Positions 15,608 to 24,757 of a stretch of DNA of 64,000 bases are shown in pieces; position 1 is the first letter of the stretch; the number at the start of each line of letters is the position of its first letter. The position numbers and the translations under genes were made by a program. The stretch comes from CAWGXG01 sp963826505 (GTDB taxonomy: Bacteria > Chloroflexota > Anaerolineae > Aggregatilineales > Aggregatilineaceae). The stretch lies in assembly GCA_963826505.1 (NCBI GenBank), contig CAWGXG010000007.1, forward strand, positions 682,001-746,000, given 5' to 3'. Below the pieces are notes generated by a model that was given only the letters and a program-made list of their open reading frames with translations, had not been told where the DNA came from and searched no databases.

Positions 15608-18353
15608 TTAGTCTACTTCGCGGTACGGATCAGTAGTGGCGGTCGGGGCCGGTGTGGCCGTCGGTTTCTTGGTGGGCACCGGAGTTGCAGCCTCACCACC
15701 GGCGGCCGCTGCATTCTCCGGCGCGCCATCCGCGATCCACTGCGTCAGCAGCGCCATCTGCTCGTCGGTCAGCTTGGCATAGTGTCCCGCCGTCAGCTTT
15801 TGGATGATCAGACTGTCTTCCGGCGAGCCCGGCACGATCACCGCGCCGTCCTGACCGCCCGCCATCAGCGTGTCGTACTCAGTGACCATCAGGCCCGCCG
15901 TCTTGGCCGCACCGTGACACGTTCCGCACGTGTCCGTCAGGATCGGTTGCAGCGTGTCGTCATACGTCACGACTTCGCTGGCCGCTGCGGCTGGCGCGGG
16001 TGTCGCTTGCGCACCGCCTGCCGCCGCCGCATTCTCCGGCGCGCCATCCGCGATCCACTGCGTCAGCAGCGCCATCTGGTCGTCGGTCAGCTTGGCATAG
16101 TGTCCCGCCGTCAGCTTCTGGATGATCAGGCTGTCTTCCGGCGAGCCCGGCACGATCACCGCGCCGTCCTGACCACCTGCCATCAGCGTGTCGTACTCAG
16201 TGACCATCAGGCCCGCCGTTTTGGCCGCGCCATGACACGTTCCGCACGTGTCCGTCAGGATCGGTTGCAGCGTGTCGTCATACGTCACGACTTCGCTGGC
16301 CGCTGCGGCTGAAGCCTCTGTGGTCGTAGCTTCGGGAGTCGGCGTGGTTTGCGCCGCACTGGCCGCTGCCGCGTTCTCCGGCGCGCCGTCCGCGATCCAC
16401 TCGGTTAGCAGCGCCATCTGGTCATCCGTCAGCTTGGCATAGTGTCCCGCCGTCAACTGCTGGATGATCAGACTGTCTTCAGGCGACCCCGGCACGATCA
16501 CCGGACCGTCCTTGCCACCCTCCATGAGCGTGTCGTACTGCGTGACCATCAGACCCGCCGTTTTTGCGTCGCCATGGCACCCGCCGCACGTCTCCGTCAG
16601 GATCGGTTGCAGCGTGTCGTCATACGTCACCGGCCCGCTGGGCGTAGGCTGCTCCGCGGGGAGAACGGGCGTCCCTTCAGGCGCACCGTCGGTGATCCAC
16701 TGCATCAGCATGGCCATTTCATCCGGCGTCAGCTTGGCGAAATGTCCTGCCGACAGCTTCTGGACGATCAGGCTGTCTTGCGGAGATCCCGGGATGATCA
16801 CGGCTCCGTCTTCGCCGCCAGCCATCAACGTCTCGTATTCGGTTACCTTGAGGCCCTTGGTCGGAGTATCCCCGTGGCACTGCCCGCAGCTCTGCGCCAG
16901 AATCGGTTGCAGGTCCTGGTATGTGATCTCTGTACCAGGAACGACCGTCGGCACCAGCTCGCTGGCGGGAGGCTGCTGCTCCAGACCCAGCGCGGCCGCC
17001 AGCTCGGGGGCGTTGAACCCGGCGAACTGCCAGTCGTTGCCATGACATTCGCTGTTGGAGCAGAAACTGGTATCCGTCGTGCCACCCGCGTTCTGGGTGG
17101 AGTGACAGTTAGCGCACGATTTCGTCTAGCTCGACATAGTGCCGCGCAATCCAGGTCGAATCCAGGTGCGTGGCAGGCTCCAGACCGGTCGTCAGCGGCA
17201 GGGTTGGTTCGATCTCGCCGGGGACGACGACTTGCGGGACGGAATGGCACAGGTTGCATTCCAGGCGTACCGCTTCGCCGTCCGGGCTGAAGTGCTTGCC
17301 ATCGTGGCAGCGGAAGCAGCCCGCCGAGTTTTTGTGACCGATGTTATCCGGGTGTGTCGTCCAGTCGAGTTCTTGATCCGGATAGGTGTTATCCGTGTAC
17401 ATCTTTTCGATGACCTGGATCGCATCCGTCACAAGCGGCTGGTTGGTGTTGTAGAAGTCCGGATAATTCGTCTGGTAGTATTCATCCAGGGCGGCAATGG
17501 CCTCTTGAGCGTCTTCCGGTGACTCATAAGTCGCGGAGAGCACGTCCACGGCCTGCTTGCGGATGTACGGAATGTCCGTAGAGAGATCACCTCGATACAG
17601 CGCGGTATCTACCACGGTTTCCGGTGAGGGGATCAAGTGCGAGATGCGGTTGTGACAGGTGATGCAGTCCATCGTGTTCAGTTTGTATTGGCTCAGATCC
17701 GAGGTGTCAATCGTCGCATCGAGCGACGTATATTCAATAGACTGGCCATCCGGGGTTGTCACACGCACCCATGGAATATCTTGCTGCTCTCGATCCAGGG
17801 CGATGAACTCAATCTTATTCTCAATGTGCCAGTGGATGCCGCGTCCCAACCCTTGGCGCTGGGTACCGCCGCCGGTGTGCATGAGCAAATAGACGGCGTA
17901 GGCCTGGGTTTGTTCGTCATTGGTATAACGGTCAATCACACGCAGGCTGTCATCCGAGAACTTTTCAGGGAAATGGCAGCGCTCGCACGTTTCGCGCGCC
18001 GGACGCATCTTCCCCACTGTGATCGGATATTCGTAGGTGCCAGTGATCGTTTTGTAGATCAGTTCCAGGTGTCCAGTTTTGCGGACGAACTGTTTTGCGA
18101 TCCAGTCGCGCCCGATGTGACAGTCCACGCAGGGCACGCGCGCATGCGGCGACACCAGATACGTACTGTATTCCGGAGGCATGGTGTGGCACGTCGTACC
18201 ACAAAACTGGGAGGTGTTGCTATATTCCCAGGCAGGCGGGATCGCCAACAAGATCACGACCGGAACGGCGACCAGCATGGTCAGCGGCAGATACCGGCGC
18301 GGCACAGAACTGCCTGGAGGAGGAAAGAAAAACCTACGAAGACGTTCGAGCAT
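15608..18353 (-). CDS. NapC/NirT-type multihaem cytochrome with four C-terminal c-type haem domains (one frameshift)
   Basis: The start at 18353 has GGGAGG upstream. One membrane helix (YLPLTMLVAVPVVILLAIPP) anchors a periplasmic NapC/NirT-like part with haem motifs CGTTCH, CVDCH, CERCH, CITCH, CFRCH and CNLCH. The frame stops at 17109, but the next frame continues with CANCH, CSNSECH and four repeated domains holding CGQCH, CGGCH, CGTCH and CGTCH. Removing one A near 17119 (GAAATC to GAATC) reads ELDESCANCH and gives a 914-residue protein with 12 haem motifs. It probably moves electrons from the quinone pool outward. The two parts may be annotated elsewhere as separate genes. Confidence 0.82.
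15711..16990 (-). repeat. Four tandem haem-domain units within the cytochrome gene
   Basis: Units of roughly 318-342 bases each encode a haem motif, a LMxGGxDG(A/P)VIxPGSPxDSL segment and a WIxDGAPE ending. The two most C-terminal units, near 15711-16028 and 16029-16370, are almost identical at the DNA level, while the first two are diverged. Confidence 0.85.
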
Positions 18354-18691
18354 ATGACTACCTCCCGGCCCGGCTGTATGACAGCAAAGCCGTTGCGACA
18401 AAGAAAAAGACAAAATCTAGTATGAACCGCCTCATAAGGCCGCCCTCTGCCGACCACAGAATACGCCTTGCCCAGCGAATACTGTGCAGCATTCAGCTAC
18501 AGTATACGCCAGGTTTGACAGTTCGGCAGCAGGACTTGGTCCCGAAGAAGCCGGTCTAGTTTACATCAATTTTCGTTGTTGTAAAAAAGTACTTGGACCC
18601 GGTGCGGACCCAGCAGTTTCAAGCGGCGTGTCCAGGGGAGAGTATGCGGTACGACAGCGTTTCGCCAGGGTCTCTACGCGGGGCGGCTTAC
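18354..18691. other. Intergenic region with candidate cytochrome promoter and inverted repeat
   Basis: On the minus strand a TATACT -10 box (18501-18506) overlaps the inverted repeat ATACTGT (18479-18485) / ACAGTAT (18499-18505), spaced by 13 bases, about 150 bases before the cytochrome start. No good -35 box is seen. No gene is evident in the rest. Confidence 0.35.
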
Positions 18692-19060
18692 CTATTGCTT
18701 GAGATGCATTTGGATCGTTTTGAGAAGCGACACCACGGAAAACGGTTTGATCATATAGTCCGTCGCGCCCAGGCTGTAGGCATATTGGATGGATTCCTGA
18801 CCTGTTTTGGCCGTCAAAAAGATGAACGGAATCGCGGCGGTGACTGGATCACTGCGCAGCGCCGTCAGCACGCTGTACCCATCCATACCGGGCATGGCAA
18901 TGTCGCAGATGATTAAATCCGGTTGCTGCTCTCGGGCGAGTTCCAGCCCCAAAGAACCATCCTCTGCACCAAGTGCCTGGAAATTTTCCAGATCCAGCAG
19001 TTCGAGGATGCTTTCTCGCAACAGAATTTCATCTTCGATAACCAGTATTTTCTTGCTCAT
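18692..19060 (-). CDS. Single-domain response regulator
   Basis: This 122-residue CheY-like receiver has acidic residues IEDE, the phospho-acceptor Asp in IICDIAMPGMDG, the FLTAK Thr region and the KPFS lysine. There is no output domain. I start it at ATG 19060, which has GAGGG just upstream; a longer frame begins further back but overlaps the gap to rsmE. It lies 55 bases after rsmE on the same strand and is probably the last gene of the RNA-modification operon. No histidine kinase is adjacent. Confidence 0.9.
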   Translation of the reverse strand: MSKKILVIEDEILLRESILELLDLENFQALGAEDGSLGLELAREQQPDLIICDIAMPGMDGYSVLTALRSDPVTAAIPFIFLTAKTGQESIQYAYSLGATDYMIKPFSVVSLLKTIQMHLKQ

Positions 19061-19115
19061 ACCGCCCTCAAAACCATCGAACGGCGTGATTGCAGCACGT
19101 ACTGTCATTTCCATC

Positions 19116-19883
19116 TTAACCTATTTCGTGCATCCCGCACAAGATTATCACCCCGGCCGCAATGGCGGCGGTTTCGGCACGCAGAATGCGCGGCCCCAGC
19201 GTGACGGAGACAGCGCCCTGCGCCGTCGCTGATACGATCTCGTCCTCGGTGAAACCACCCTCTGGGCCGATGACCAGCGCGATCTCCGCGGGGCGACCGG
19301 CAGGCAAGGTCCCCCGTTCGCCATTACGAAACGCGTCGAGCACATCGCGCAGGTGGCGCATATGTTCGCTCTCCCAGGGGATCAGGACGAGATCGGCCCG
19401 CATCTGCGCGAGCGCTTCGTCCAGAGTCAGCGGCGGGTCGATCACCGGCAGCAGTCCGCGCCCGGACTGTTCCGCCGCTTCGGTGATGATGCGCTCCCAC
19501 CGCGGTAATTTGTGCTTGCGGAGTCCATCACTGTCGGCGGCAACGGTGCGCTGCGATGTCACCGGGACAAAGCGCGACAGGCCGATCTCCGTGCCTTTTT
19601 GCAGCACCCACTCGAAATTGTCTTTTTTGAGCAGGCATTGGTACAGCGTGACGACGGTATCCGGCTCGCCACCCACCATGCGGCGCTCGATGACGCGGCC
19701 CCGCGCATTCTCGGACGTGATCTTGTCCAGCTCGATCTCGTATTCCCAGCCGCGATTGTCCAGGGCGACGATGCGCGCGCCGGGCCGCATGCGCAGCACG
19801 TGGCGCAGTTGGTGAGCAACGCGCTCGTCCATATGGGCGGCAGTGCCATCAATTGCCGTCGGCGATACAAAAAAGCGGTGCAT
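19116..19883 (-). CDS. rsmE: 16S rRNA m3U1498 methyltransferase
   Basis: This 255-residue SPOUT methyltransferase starts MHRFFVSP. It has an N-terminal PUA-like RNA-binding part and a C-terminal knot with LVIGPEGGFTEDE and LGPRILRAETA, the RsmE signatures. It methylates N3 of U1498 in helix 44 of 16S rRNA. It begins 24 bases after a small open frame that itself overlaps the FmrO-like gene. Confidence 0.95.
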   Translation of the reverse strand: MHRFFVSPTAIDGTAAHMDERVAHQLRHVLRMRPGARIVALDNRGWEYEIELDKITSENARGRVIERRMVGGEPDTVVTLYQCLLKKDNFEWVLQKGTEIGLSRFVPVTSQRTVAADSDGLRKHKLPRWERIITEAAEQSGRGLLPVIDPPLTLDEALAQMRADLVLIPWESEHMRHLRDVLDAFRNGERGTLPAGRPAEIALVIGPEGGFTEDEIVSATAQGAVSVTLGPRILRAETAAIAAGVIILCGMHEIG

Positions 19884-19907
19884 GGTGATTCCCTTTCTGG
19901 CAAGGGG

Positions 19908-20060
19908 TCAGCGAGCCGGGCGCGTCGTGAGCAGGTTGCGCACGCGGTCGTGCTGCGCTTTGCCGCGTCCCAACATCCGCCCCAGCCTATCACGCAGCAC
20001 GATCAGGCTGCCCCACTCGACCGGTGAGTTCCTCGTAAGCTGGCTCTGGTCATCGGTCAT
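19908..20060 (-). CDS. Small 50-residue protein coupled to the FmrO-family gene
   Basis: ATG at 20060 overlaps the stop of the preceding methyltransferase in an ATGA arrangement, and the frame ends 24 bases before rsmE. The peptide (MTDDQSQLTRNSPVEWGSLI...) is basic in its C-terminal half, with RDRLGRMLGRGKAQHDRVR. I do not recognise a family. The coupling and the close fit between neighbours are the only support. It could bind RNA or one of the methyltransferases. Confidence 0.5.
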   Translation of the reverse strand: MTDDQSQLTRNSPVEWGSLIVLRDRLGRMLGRGKAQHDRVRNLLTTRPAR

Positions 20061-20890
20061 GGTGTTTTGGCGATGCAGTATACCAGCTCGTTCTCGAATT
20101 CGATTTCGGTGATAGGCCAGGGCCGTGACGCCAGGATGCCGTGCACCTGCTGGCGGTAGACGTCGATGACGGTGTGGCGGCCCGTGCGGCTGCGCGTGGG
20201 CGACGACAGCACGATCCAACGCACGTCGAGCGCATCCAACAGCGGCAGCACGATGCCGCGCCGCCGTTTTTCCATGCGGTGAATTTCTTTGAGCAGCAGC
20301 GCTACGTCACCGGATGCGGCGGGCGGCGTGACGAGAATGTCCTGGGCATAGGCCGCGCCCGCGTTCGCCAGCGTCAAAAAGTGGTTGAGAAACGCGACCC
20401 GCTGTTGGTGCAGGTCGTAAGCCAGCAAGCGCCCGCCGGGCGGCAGGTCCATCCAGGGCAGCGTCAGCGGATTCAGAGCGCAGGCAATGTCGAGCATCAC
20501 GTTGGGGCGGCCTGTAACTTCGTAAATGCGCGGGTAGAACGTGTCCAGCAGCGCCAACCGTTCGCGCGTCGAATCGTGGATGCGCATCAGGTCGATACAG
20601 GTCGCTCGGATCGCCGCCGGATCGCCCGCCGCGTAGACCGCGCTGAGGCGCTGTTCCGCCGCCGGATAATCGGGATCGCCCAGGTAGAGCGCCACGACTT
20701 CGTGCAGCTTCTTACGCGCCGATTGCAGCGCGACTTTAGCGTTGGGCTGGCGCTCCAATTCTGTGCGGACCAGATCGCGGAGCGTGTCCTCGCAAATGCC
20801 TGCCGCGCGGTACTTCTTCGAGCGGCTCAGTTCGGCGACCAGCGCGTCCAGATCGGGGGAATGTTCGTCGGGTGGAGTGTTATGCGTCAT
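20057..20890 (-). CDS. FmrO/Arm-Rmt-family 16S rRNA methyltransferase homologue 1
   Basis: This 277-residue SAM-dependent methyltransferase is related to the family that makes m7G1405 in 16S rRNA and blocks 4,6-linked aminoglycosides. Family landmarks are SKKYR near residue 25, the ARKKLHEVVALYL helix, the DSTRERL motif, LDIACALNPLTLPWMDLP as the SAM loop, and LLLKEIHRME. Length is typical. No aminoglycoside genes are near. It may be a housekeeping or self-protection enzyme, and the exact target base is inferred from the family. Confidence 0.85.
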   Translation of the reverse strand: MTHNTPPDEHSPDLDALVAELSRSKKYRAAGICEDTLRDLVRTELERQPNAKVALQSARKKLHEVVALYLGDPDYPAAEQRLSAVYAAGDPAAIRATCIDLMRIHDSTRERLALLDTFYPRIYEVTGRPNVMLDIACALNPLTLPWMDLPPGGRLLAYDLHQQRVAFLNHFLTLANAGAAYAQDILVTPPAASGDVALLLKEIHRMEKRRRGIVLPLLDALDVRWIVLSSPTRSRTGRHTVIDVYRQQVHGILASRPWPITEIEFENELVYCIAKTP

Positions 20891-20914
20891 TGATAGGCTA
20901 CCCTGACAAGCAAG

Positions 20915-20989
20915 CCACAGAGATCACAGAGAAAAAAAGGAGAAAGCAGAGAAAAACGAGTGATAGATATCCTCTGTGTTCCTCTGTGG
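20915..20989. repeat. CACAGAG inverted-repeat element between the two FmrO-type genes
   Basis: CCACAGAG (20915-20922) and CACAGAG (20925-20931) on the left pair with CTCTGTG (20972-20978) and CTCTGTGG (20982-20989) on the right, enclosing a purine-rich loop. A related element occurs at 36763-36824. It fills the 99-base gap in an otherwise tightly packed operon. Confidence 0.55.
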
Positions 20990-21818
20990 TTATGCTTCGT
21001 TTTTATCCACCAAAAAGGCCAGCTCGGTCTCGAATTCGAAGCGCGTCACCGGCCAACCGCGTTCGGCCAACAGCGCCGCGAGCCGCGCCTCGTAATGCTC
21101 CACCATGCCCTTATTATAGCCGCCCAGGCTGCGCACCGGGAACGACACCAGCACGTGCGCGGCGTTGACCGCGTCCAACAGGCGCAGGCCCGCCGCTTTG
21201 TCGACTTGTTCCAGGCAGGGGATCGTCTTTAGCACAAATGCCACGTCAGCCCGCTCGGAAGGGAGATCGGGCAGCGGTCCGCCTACGTCGCAGGTGGAGA
21301 CACGGCCCGCCAGTCCCGCCAGCGCCAGAAAATCGCCCACGAACGCGGTCATGTCGGTGTAGATGTCACAGGCGGTATAGGTCGCGCCGGGAGCCAGCGG
21401 CATCCAGGGCGCGGCCAGCGGATTCAAGCCGCACGCCACGTCGATCACCGAACGCACCGGCGCGAGGCTGGCGAGCGTCTCCGCAAAGAACCGTTCGAGC
21501 ACCGGCAGGCGCTCCCGCGTCGAGGCGTGGTGCGCCATCACCGTGCGGCAGACTACGCGCAGCGCTTCCGGATCGCCCGCCGCCCGCAGATCGTCCAGCC
21601 ACGCGGCATAACGCATGTCGCCGTCCAGGTACGCGCCGCCGACTTGATGCAGTTTGTTCTTGGTCGCCTTGATGGCTTCTTTAAGACTGCGCCGCTTGCC
21701 CAGCTCCGCCGCGCCGACGCGCCGCACCAGGGCTGTCGCTCACGGCAGCGTATTTTGGGCTCTCCAACACCGCCGCGACGAGGCGATCCAGTGGCTCCGC
21801 GTCGCGACCGGTGGGCAT
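20990..21818 (-). CDS. FmrO/Arm-Rmt-family 16S rRNA methyltransferase homologue 2 (one frameshift)
   Basis: This is the second member of the same family. ATG 21818 overlaps the tgt stop (TGATG), giving MPTGRDAEPLDRLVAAV. The frame breaks near 21735; removing one C from CCC gives SDSLVRRVGAAELGKR and a 275-residue protein, matching the length of homologue 1. Landmarks are TKNKLHQVGGAYL, HASTRERL, VIDVACGLNPLAAPWMPL and FVLKTIPCLEQ. It keeps the family motifs more closely than homologue 1. Product activity is inferred. Confidence 0.82.
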
Positions 21819-22921
21819 CAGCGATCCCCTCGCAGCAGTTCCATCAAGCGCGCCATAAAGCGCAGGTTGTGGATCGTCGCCAGCCGCAGGTAGAGCGCGT
21901 CGCCCAGTTTGAACAGGTGATGCAGGTAGCCCACCGAATACGTCTGGCAGGCGTGGCAGTCGCAGAACGGCGAGACGGGCGTGTTGGTTTTGACGTGCTT
22001 GGCGTCGCCTGCGTACAGGTAACTGAACCAGCCACCGCTGCTGTCGATCAGGCGCGGATCGTCGGTGTTGAAGGCATACAGCCGCCCGTTGCGCGCGTCG
22101 CGGGTGGGCATGGCGCTGTCAAACAACGGATACCCCATACGCGCGCAGGCGACTACGTTGGCGGGATGTCCCACCCCCAGCGCATGGACCGGCAGTTCCG
22201 GCGGGACCAGTTCGCGCGTCAGGGCGAGCATGTCGGTCAGCAGATGGCCGTCACCGTCGAGCGGCCAGCCGCCGTAGCCGAATCCGTCGAAGCCGATCTC
22301 CAGCAGCGATTCCGCGCATTCGCGGCGCAACTCCGCATCGCCGCCGCCCTGAATCACGGCGAACAACAGCGGACGCGCGGCCCCATCCAGCCGCTTCTGA
22401 TCGGCCAGCCGCGTAAATTCCGCTTTGGAGCGGCGCGCCCAATCCACGGTGCGGCGCACGGAGCGGCGCTGCTCGTCGGGCGAATCGTCGACGTGCGTGC
22501 AGTCGTCCAGGCACACGAGAATATCCGCGCCGTAGCCCATCTGAAGCTGGATGCTTTTTTCCGGCGTGAGATTGAATTTGCGATCGCCGTTTTCCGGCGT
22601 GAAGACCGCGCCGCGATCGCTCAGCCGCCCGTATTTCGGATTCTGCCGGATCAGCGAATAGATCTGGAAGCCGCCCGAATCGGTCATGATGGGGTGCTGC
22701 CAGCCGGTCATACTATGCAGCCCGCCCAGCGCGCGAATGGTCGATGAGCCGGGGCGCTGCATCAGGTGATAGGTGTTCATCACCAGCGCGTTGATGCCGC
22801 AGCCGTCCAGATCGGCGGCATCGATGGAGCGCACGACGCCGCGCGTCGCATCCGGCAAGAAGGCGGGCAGCGGCAGATCGCCGTGCGGCAGCGACAGCAT
22901 GGAGCGCGTATAGCCCGTCAT
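21818..22921 (-). CDS. tgt: tRNA-guanine transglycosylase
   Basis: This 367-residue TIM-barrel enzyme exchanges guanine 34 of tRNAs with GUN anticodons for preQ1 (or queuine). Visible features are MTDSGGFQIYSL with the general acid/base Asp, VCLDDCTHVD, and the zinc site CDCHACQTYSVGYLHHLF. Length is normal for the bacterial enzyme. It follows rsmI by 27 bases and overlaps the next methyltransferase gene. No preQ1 synthesis genes are in the window. Confidence 0.95.
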   Translation of the reverse strand: MTGYTRSMLSLPHGDLPLPAFLPDATRGVVRSIDAADLDGCGINALVMNTYHLMQRPGSSTIRALGGLHSMTGWQHPIMTDSGGFQIYSLIRQNPKYGRLSDRGAVFTPENGDRKFNLTPEKSIQLQMGYGADILVCLDDCTHVDDSPDEQRRSVRRTVDWARRSKAEFTRLADQKRLDGAARPLLFAVIQGGGDAELRRECAESLLEIGFDGFGYGGWPLDGDGHLLTDMLALTRELVPPELPVHALGVGHPANVVACARMGYPLFDSAMPTRDARNGRLYAFNTDDPRLIDSSGGWFSYLYAGDAKHVKTNTPVSPFCDCHACQTYSVGYLHHLFKLGDALYLRLATIHNLRFMARLMELLRGDR

Positions 22922-22948
22922 GCCTCGGACTCCTCGTCTCCGGGATCG

Positions 22949-23683
22949 TCATCCAGTCATCCCGGACTCGTCGCCGAAATCATCCGCGCTGCCCGGCTCG
23001 AATGGCTCACCGGTAGCGTCTGCCCCCGCGATCACGACCGTGTATTCGCCGCGCAGATCGCCATCGCGCAGCCGCGCGATCAGGTCGGAGAGCGTGCCCC
23101 GGTGGATCGTCTCGAACAGCTTGGTCAGGTCGTTGGTCACTGCGGCGGGGCGGTCGCCGTAGACCGCCAGCGCATCCTCAAGGAATTTGATCAGCCGGTA
23201 GGGGCTTTCGTAAAAGACCAGCGTGTGCGGCGAGTGCTGGTCCACGGCCAGGAAGCGGCGGCGCGGTCCGCCTTTGCGCGGCGGGAAACCGCGAAACGTG
23301 AAGGCGTGCGCCGGCAGGCCGGACAGCACCACCGCCATGATCACCGCCGCACGGGCCGGGAATCATGGTGACCGGGATGCCCGCCGCGACCGCGTCGCGC
23401 ACCAGCGTGAAGCCGGGATCGGAAATGCCGGGCGTGCCCGCGTTCGTCACCAGCGCGACGGACTGGCCCGATCGTGCAGCGCCTCGAGGATGCGCGGCCC
23501 GGCGCGTTTTTCGTTGTGCTCGAAGAACGCGATCTGCGGCTTCTTGATGTCGAAGTGCTTGAGCAGCAGACCGGTTTTGCGCGTGTCCTCGCTGGCAACG
23601 AGATCGACCGCGCGCAGCGTGTCCAGCGCGCGCTGGCTGATATCGCCCAGATTGCCGATCGGCGTTGCGACCAGATAGAGCAT
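22949..23683 (-). CDS. rsmI: 16S rRNA 2'-O-ribose C1402 methyltransferase (two frameshifts)
   Basis: The protein is readable in three frame pieces: MLYLVATPIGNLGDISQRAL and SEDTRKTG; then VALVTNAGTPGISDPG and VTMIPGP; then AVIMAVVLSGLPAHAFTFRGF to the stop. Adding one G at about 23468 and removing one G at about 23357 restores GQSVALVTNAGTPG and IPGPSAVIMAVVLSG, both normal RsmI sequence. The result is about 244 residues. It is a tetrapyrrole-methylase-fold enzyme that modifies C1402 in helix 44. Conserved motifs are intact on both sides of each break. Confidence 0.85.
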
Positions 23684-23760
23684 GGACTGTGTTCCATCGC
23701 GATAATTACGAGAGGCGCATCGTCGCGCACCATGAGGGTACGCGCGTTAGGGGATTGCCG

Positions 23761-24539
23761 TTAAACGCCCAACTGGAACGGGTTGAAGTCGGTCTGGCGG
23801 TCGTAGTAATCTTCGTGTTCGACGGCCTTCAGCGTATTGATGACGCGATAGGTGAGCGGCGTCAGCAGCGCCTCGAACCCCACCTTGATGATGTAGTTCG
23901 TCACGATCAGCGACAGCAGGATACTCGGTCGGGAAGACGCCCAACGCCGTCGCGATCAGCGTGAACACGATCGTATCGACGCCTTCGCCGACCAGCGTGC
24001 TGCCGATGGTGCGCGTCCACAGCCAGCGCCCCTCGGTCATGCACTTTCATTTTGGCCAGCACGTAGCTGTTGGAGAACTCGCCCAGGAAATAGGCGACCA
24101 GACTGGCGACGATCAACCCGCTGATCCCGCCGAGAATGCCGTCATAGCTGGCGTCTGCCGCCGCGGTGACGCTGCCCGCGCAGCCGCCCGCCGCGTCACA
24201 GATCTGATTGGCCCAGGTCTGCTGCCAGATGGGATCGCTGGGCAGAGCCGCCGCGCAAACCACACGAAAAAGGCCAGCAGGACGTTCGCGCCAAACCCGG
24301 CCCAGATCACGCGCCGCGAGCGCTTGTAGCCGTAAACCTCGGTCAGCACATCCCCGAAAATGTAGCTGATCGGGAAGACGAGCGTCCCCGCGTCGAAACG
24401 CCAGCGCGATCGGGCCGAGCGACGCTTTCAGGTCGATGATCTTGGCGCTGCTGAGCAGGTTGCTGATCAACAGCACGGTGACAAACAGCGCCATCAACAG
24501 ATCGTAATACCGGTAGTTCCGGGGAGTTTCTGAATTCAT
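23761..24539 (-). CDS. yhhQ: Queuosine-precursor transporter (YhhQ/DUF165 family; four frameshifts)
   Basis: The pieces read in order as DLLMALFVTVLLISNLLSSAK; AGTLVFPISYIFGDVLTEVYGYKRSRRVIW; GGISGLIVASLVAYFLGEFSNSYVLAKMK; MTEGRWLWTRTIGSTLVGEG; and ILLSLIVTNYIIKVGFEALL, ending FNPFQLGV. All are YhhQ family signatures in a protein with about six membrane helices. Single-base changes near 24397, 24254, 24036 and 23930 join them into about 258 residues. It imports preQ0, preQ1 or queuine, the substrate supply for tgt two genes downstream. Confidence 0.82.
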
Positions 24540-24757
24540 GCGATCACCAGGGAATCGTTAAGCGTGATGGGCGTATTGTAGCATGCGCGCGGAATTATTT
24601 GAATGGTTGGCTATTTTACGATGTGGGATAGGGGCATTCGATGGCAGCCTTCGCCCGTGCTGCCTGTTTTTCCGGCGGGAATAGGCGATTTCTGCTATAC
24701 TCAGCAGTCCGGTTTGAGAGCGTGCCAGCGGGCACCGTGTCGAAAGCTGTTGACCTG
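24540..24757. other. Divergent intergenic region, yhhQ / cdd
   Basis: This 218-base spacer lies between the leftward RNA-modification operon and the rightward cdd gene. A TATACT box at 24696-24701 is a candidate -10 for cdd, 57 bases before its ATG. No convincing -35 or hairpin was found. Confidence 0.35.

Noticed and set aside
15711..16990. Possible CRISPR or other direct-repeat array
   Set aside because: Units are over 300 bases, protein-coding and unequal in age, with no short repeat-spacer pattern.
15566..17290. Plus-strand frames with repeated RLLDDQTVFRR-type units
   Set aside because: They are the antisense translation of the repeated haem domains. The sense strand has CXXCH motifs in every unit.
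22949..24539. Reading rsmI and yhhQ as decayed pseudogenes
   Set aside because: Protein sequence is well conserved on both sides of every break and no in-frame stops or missing motifs are seen. One-base changes restore everything, which fits sequence error better than decay.
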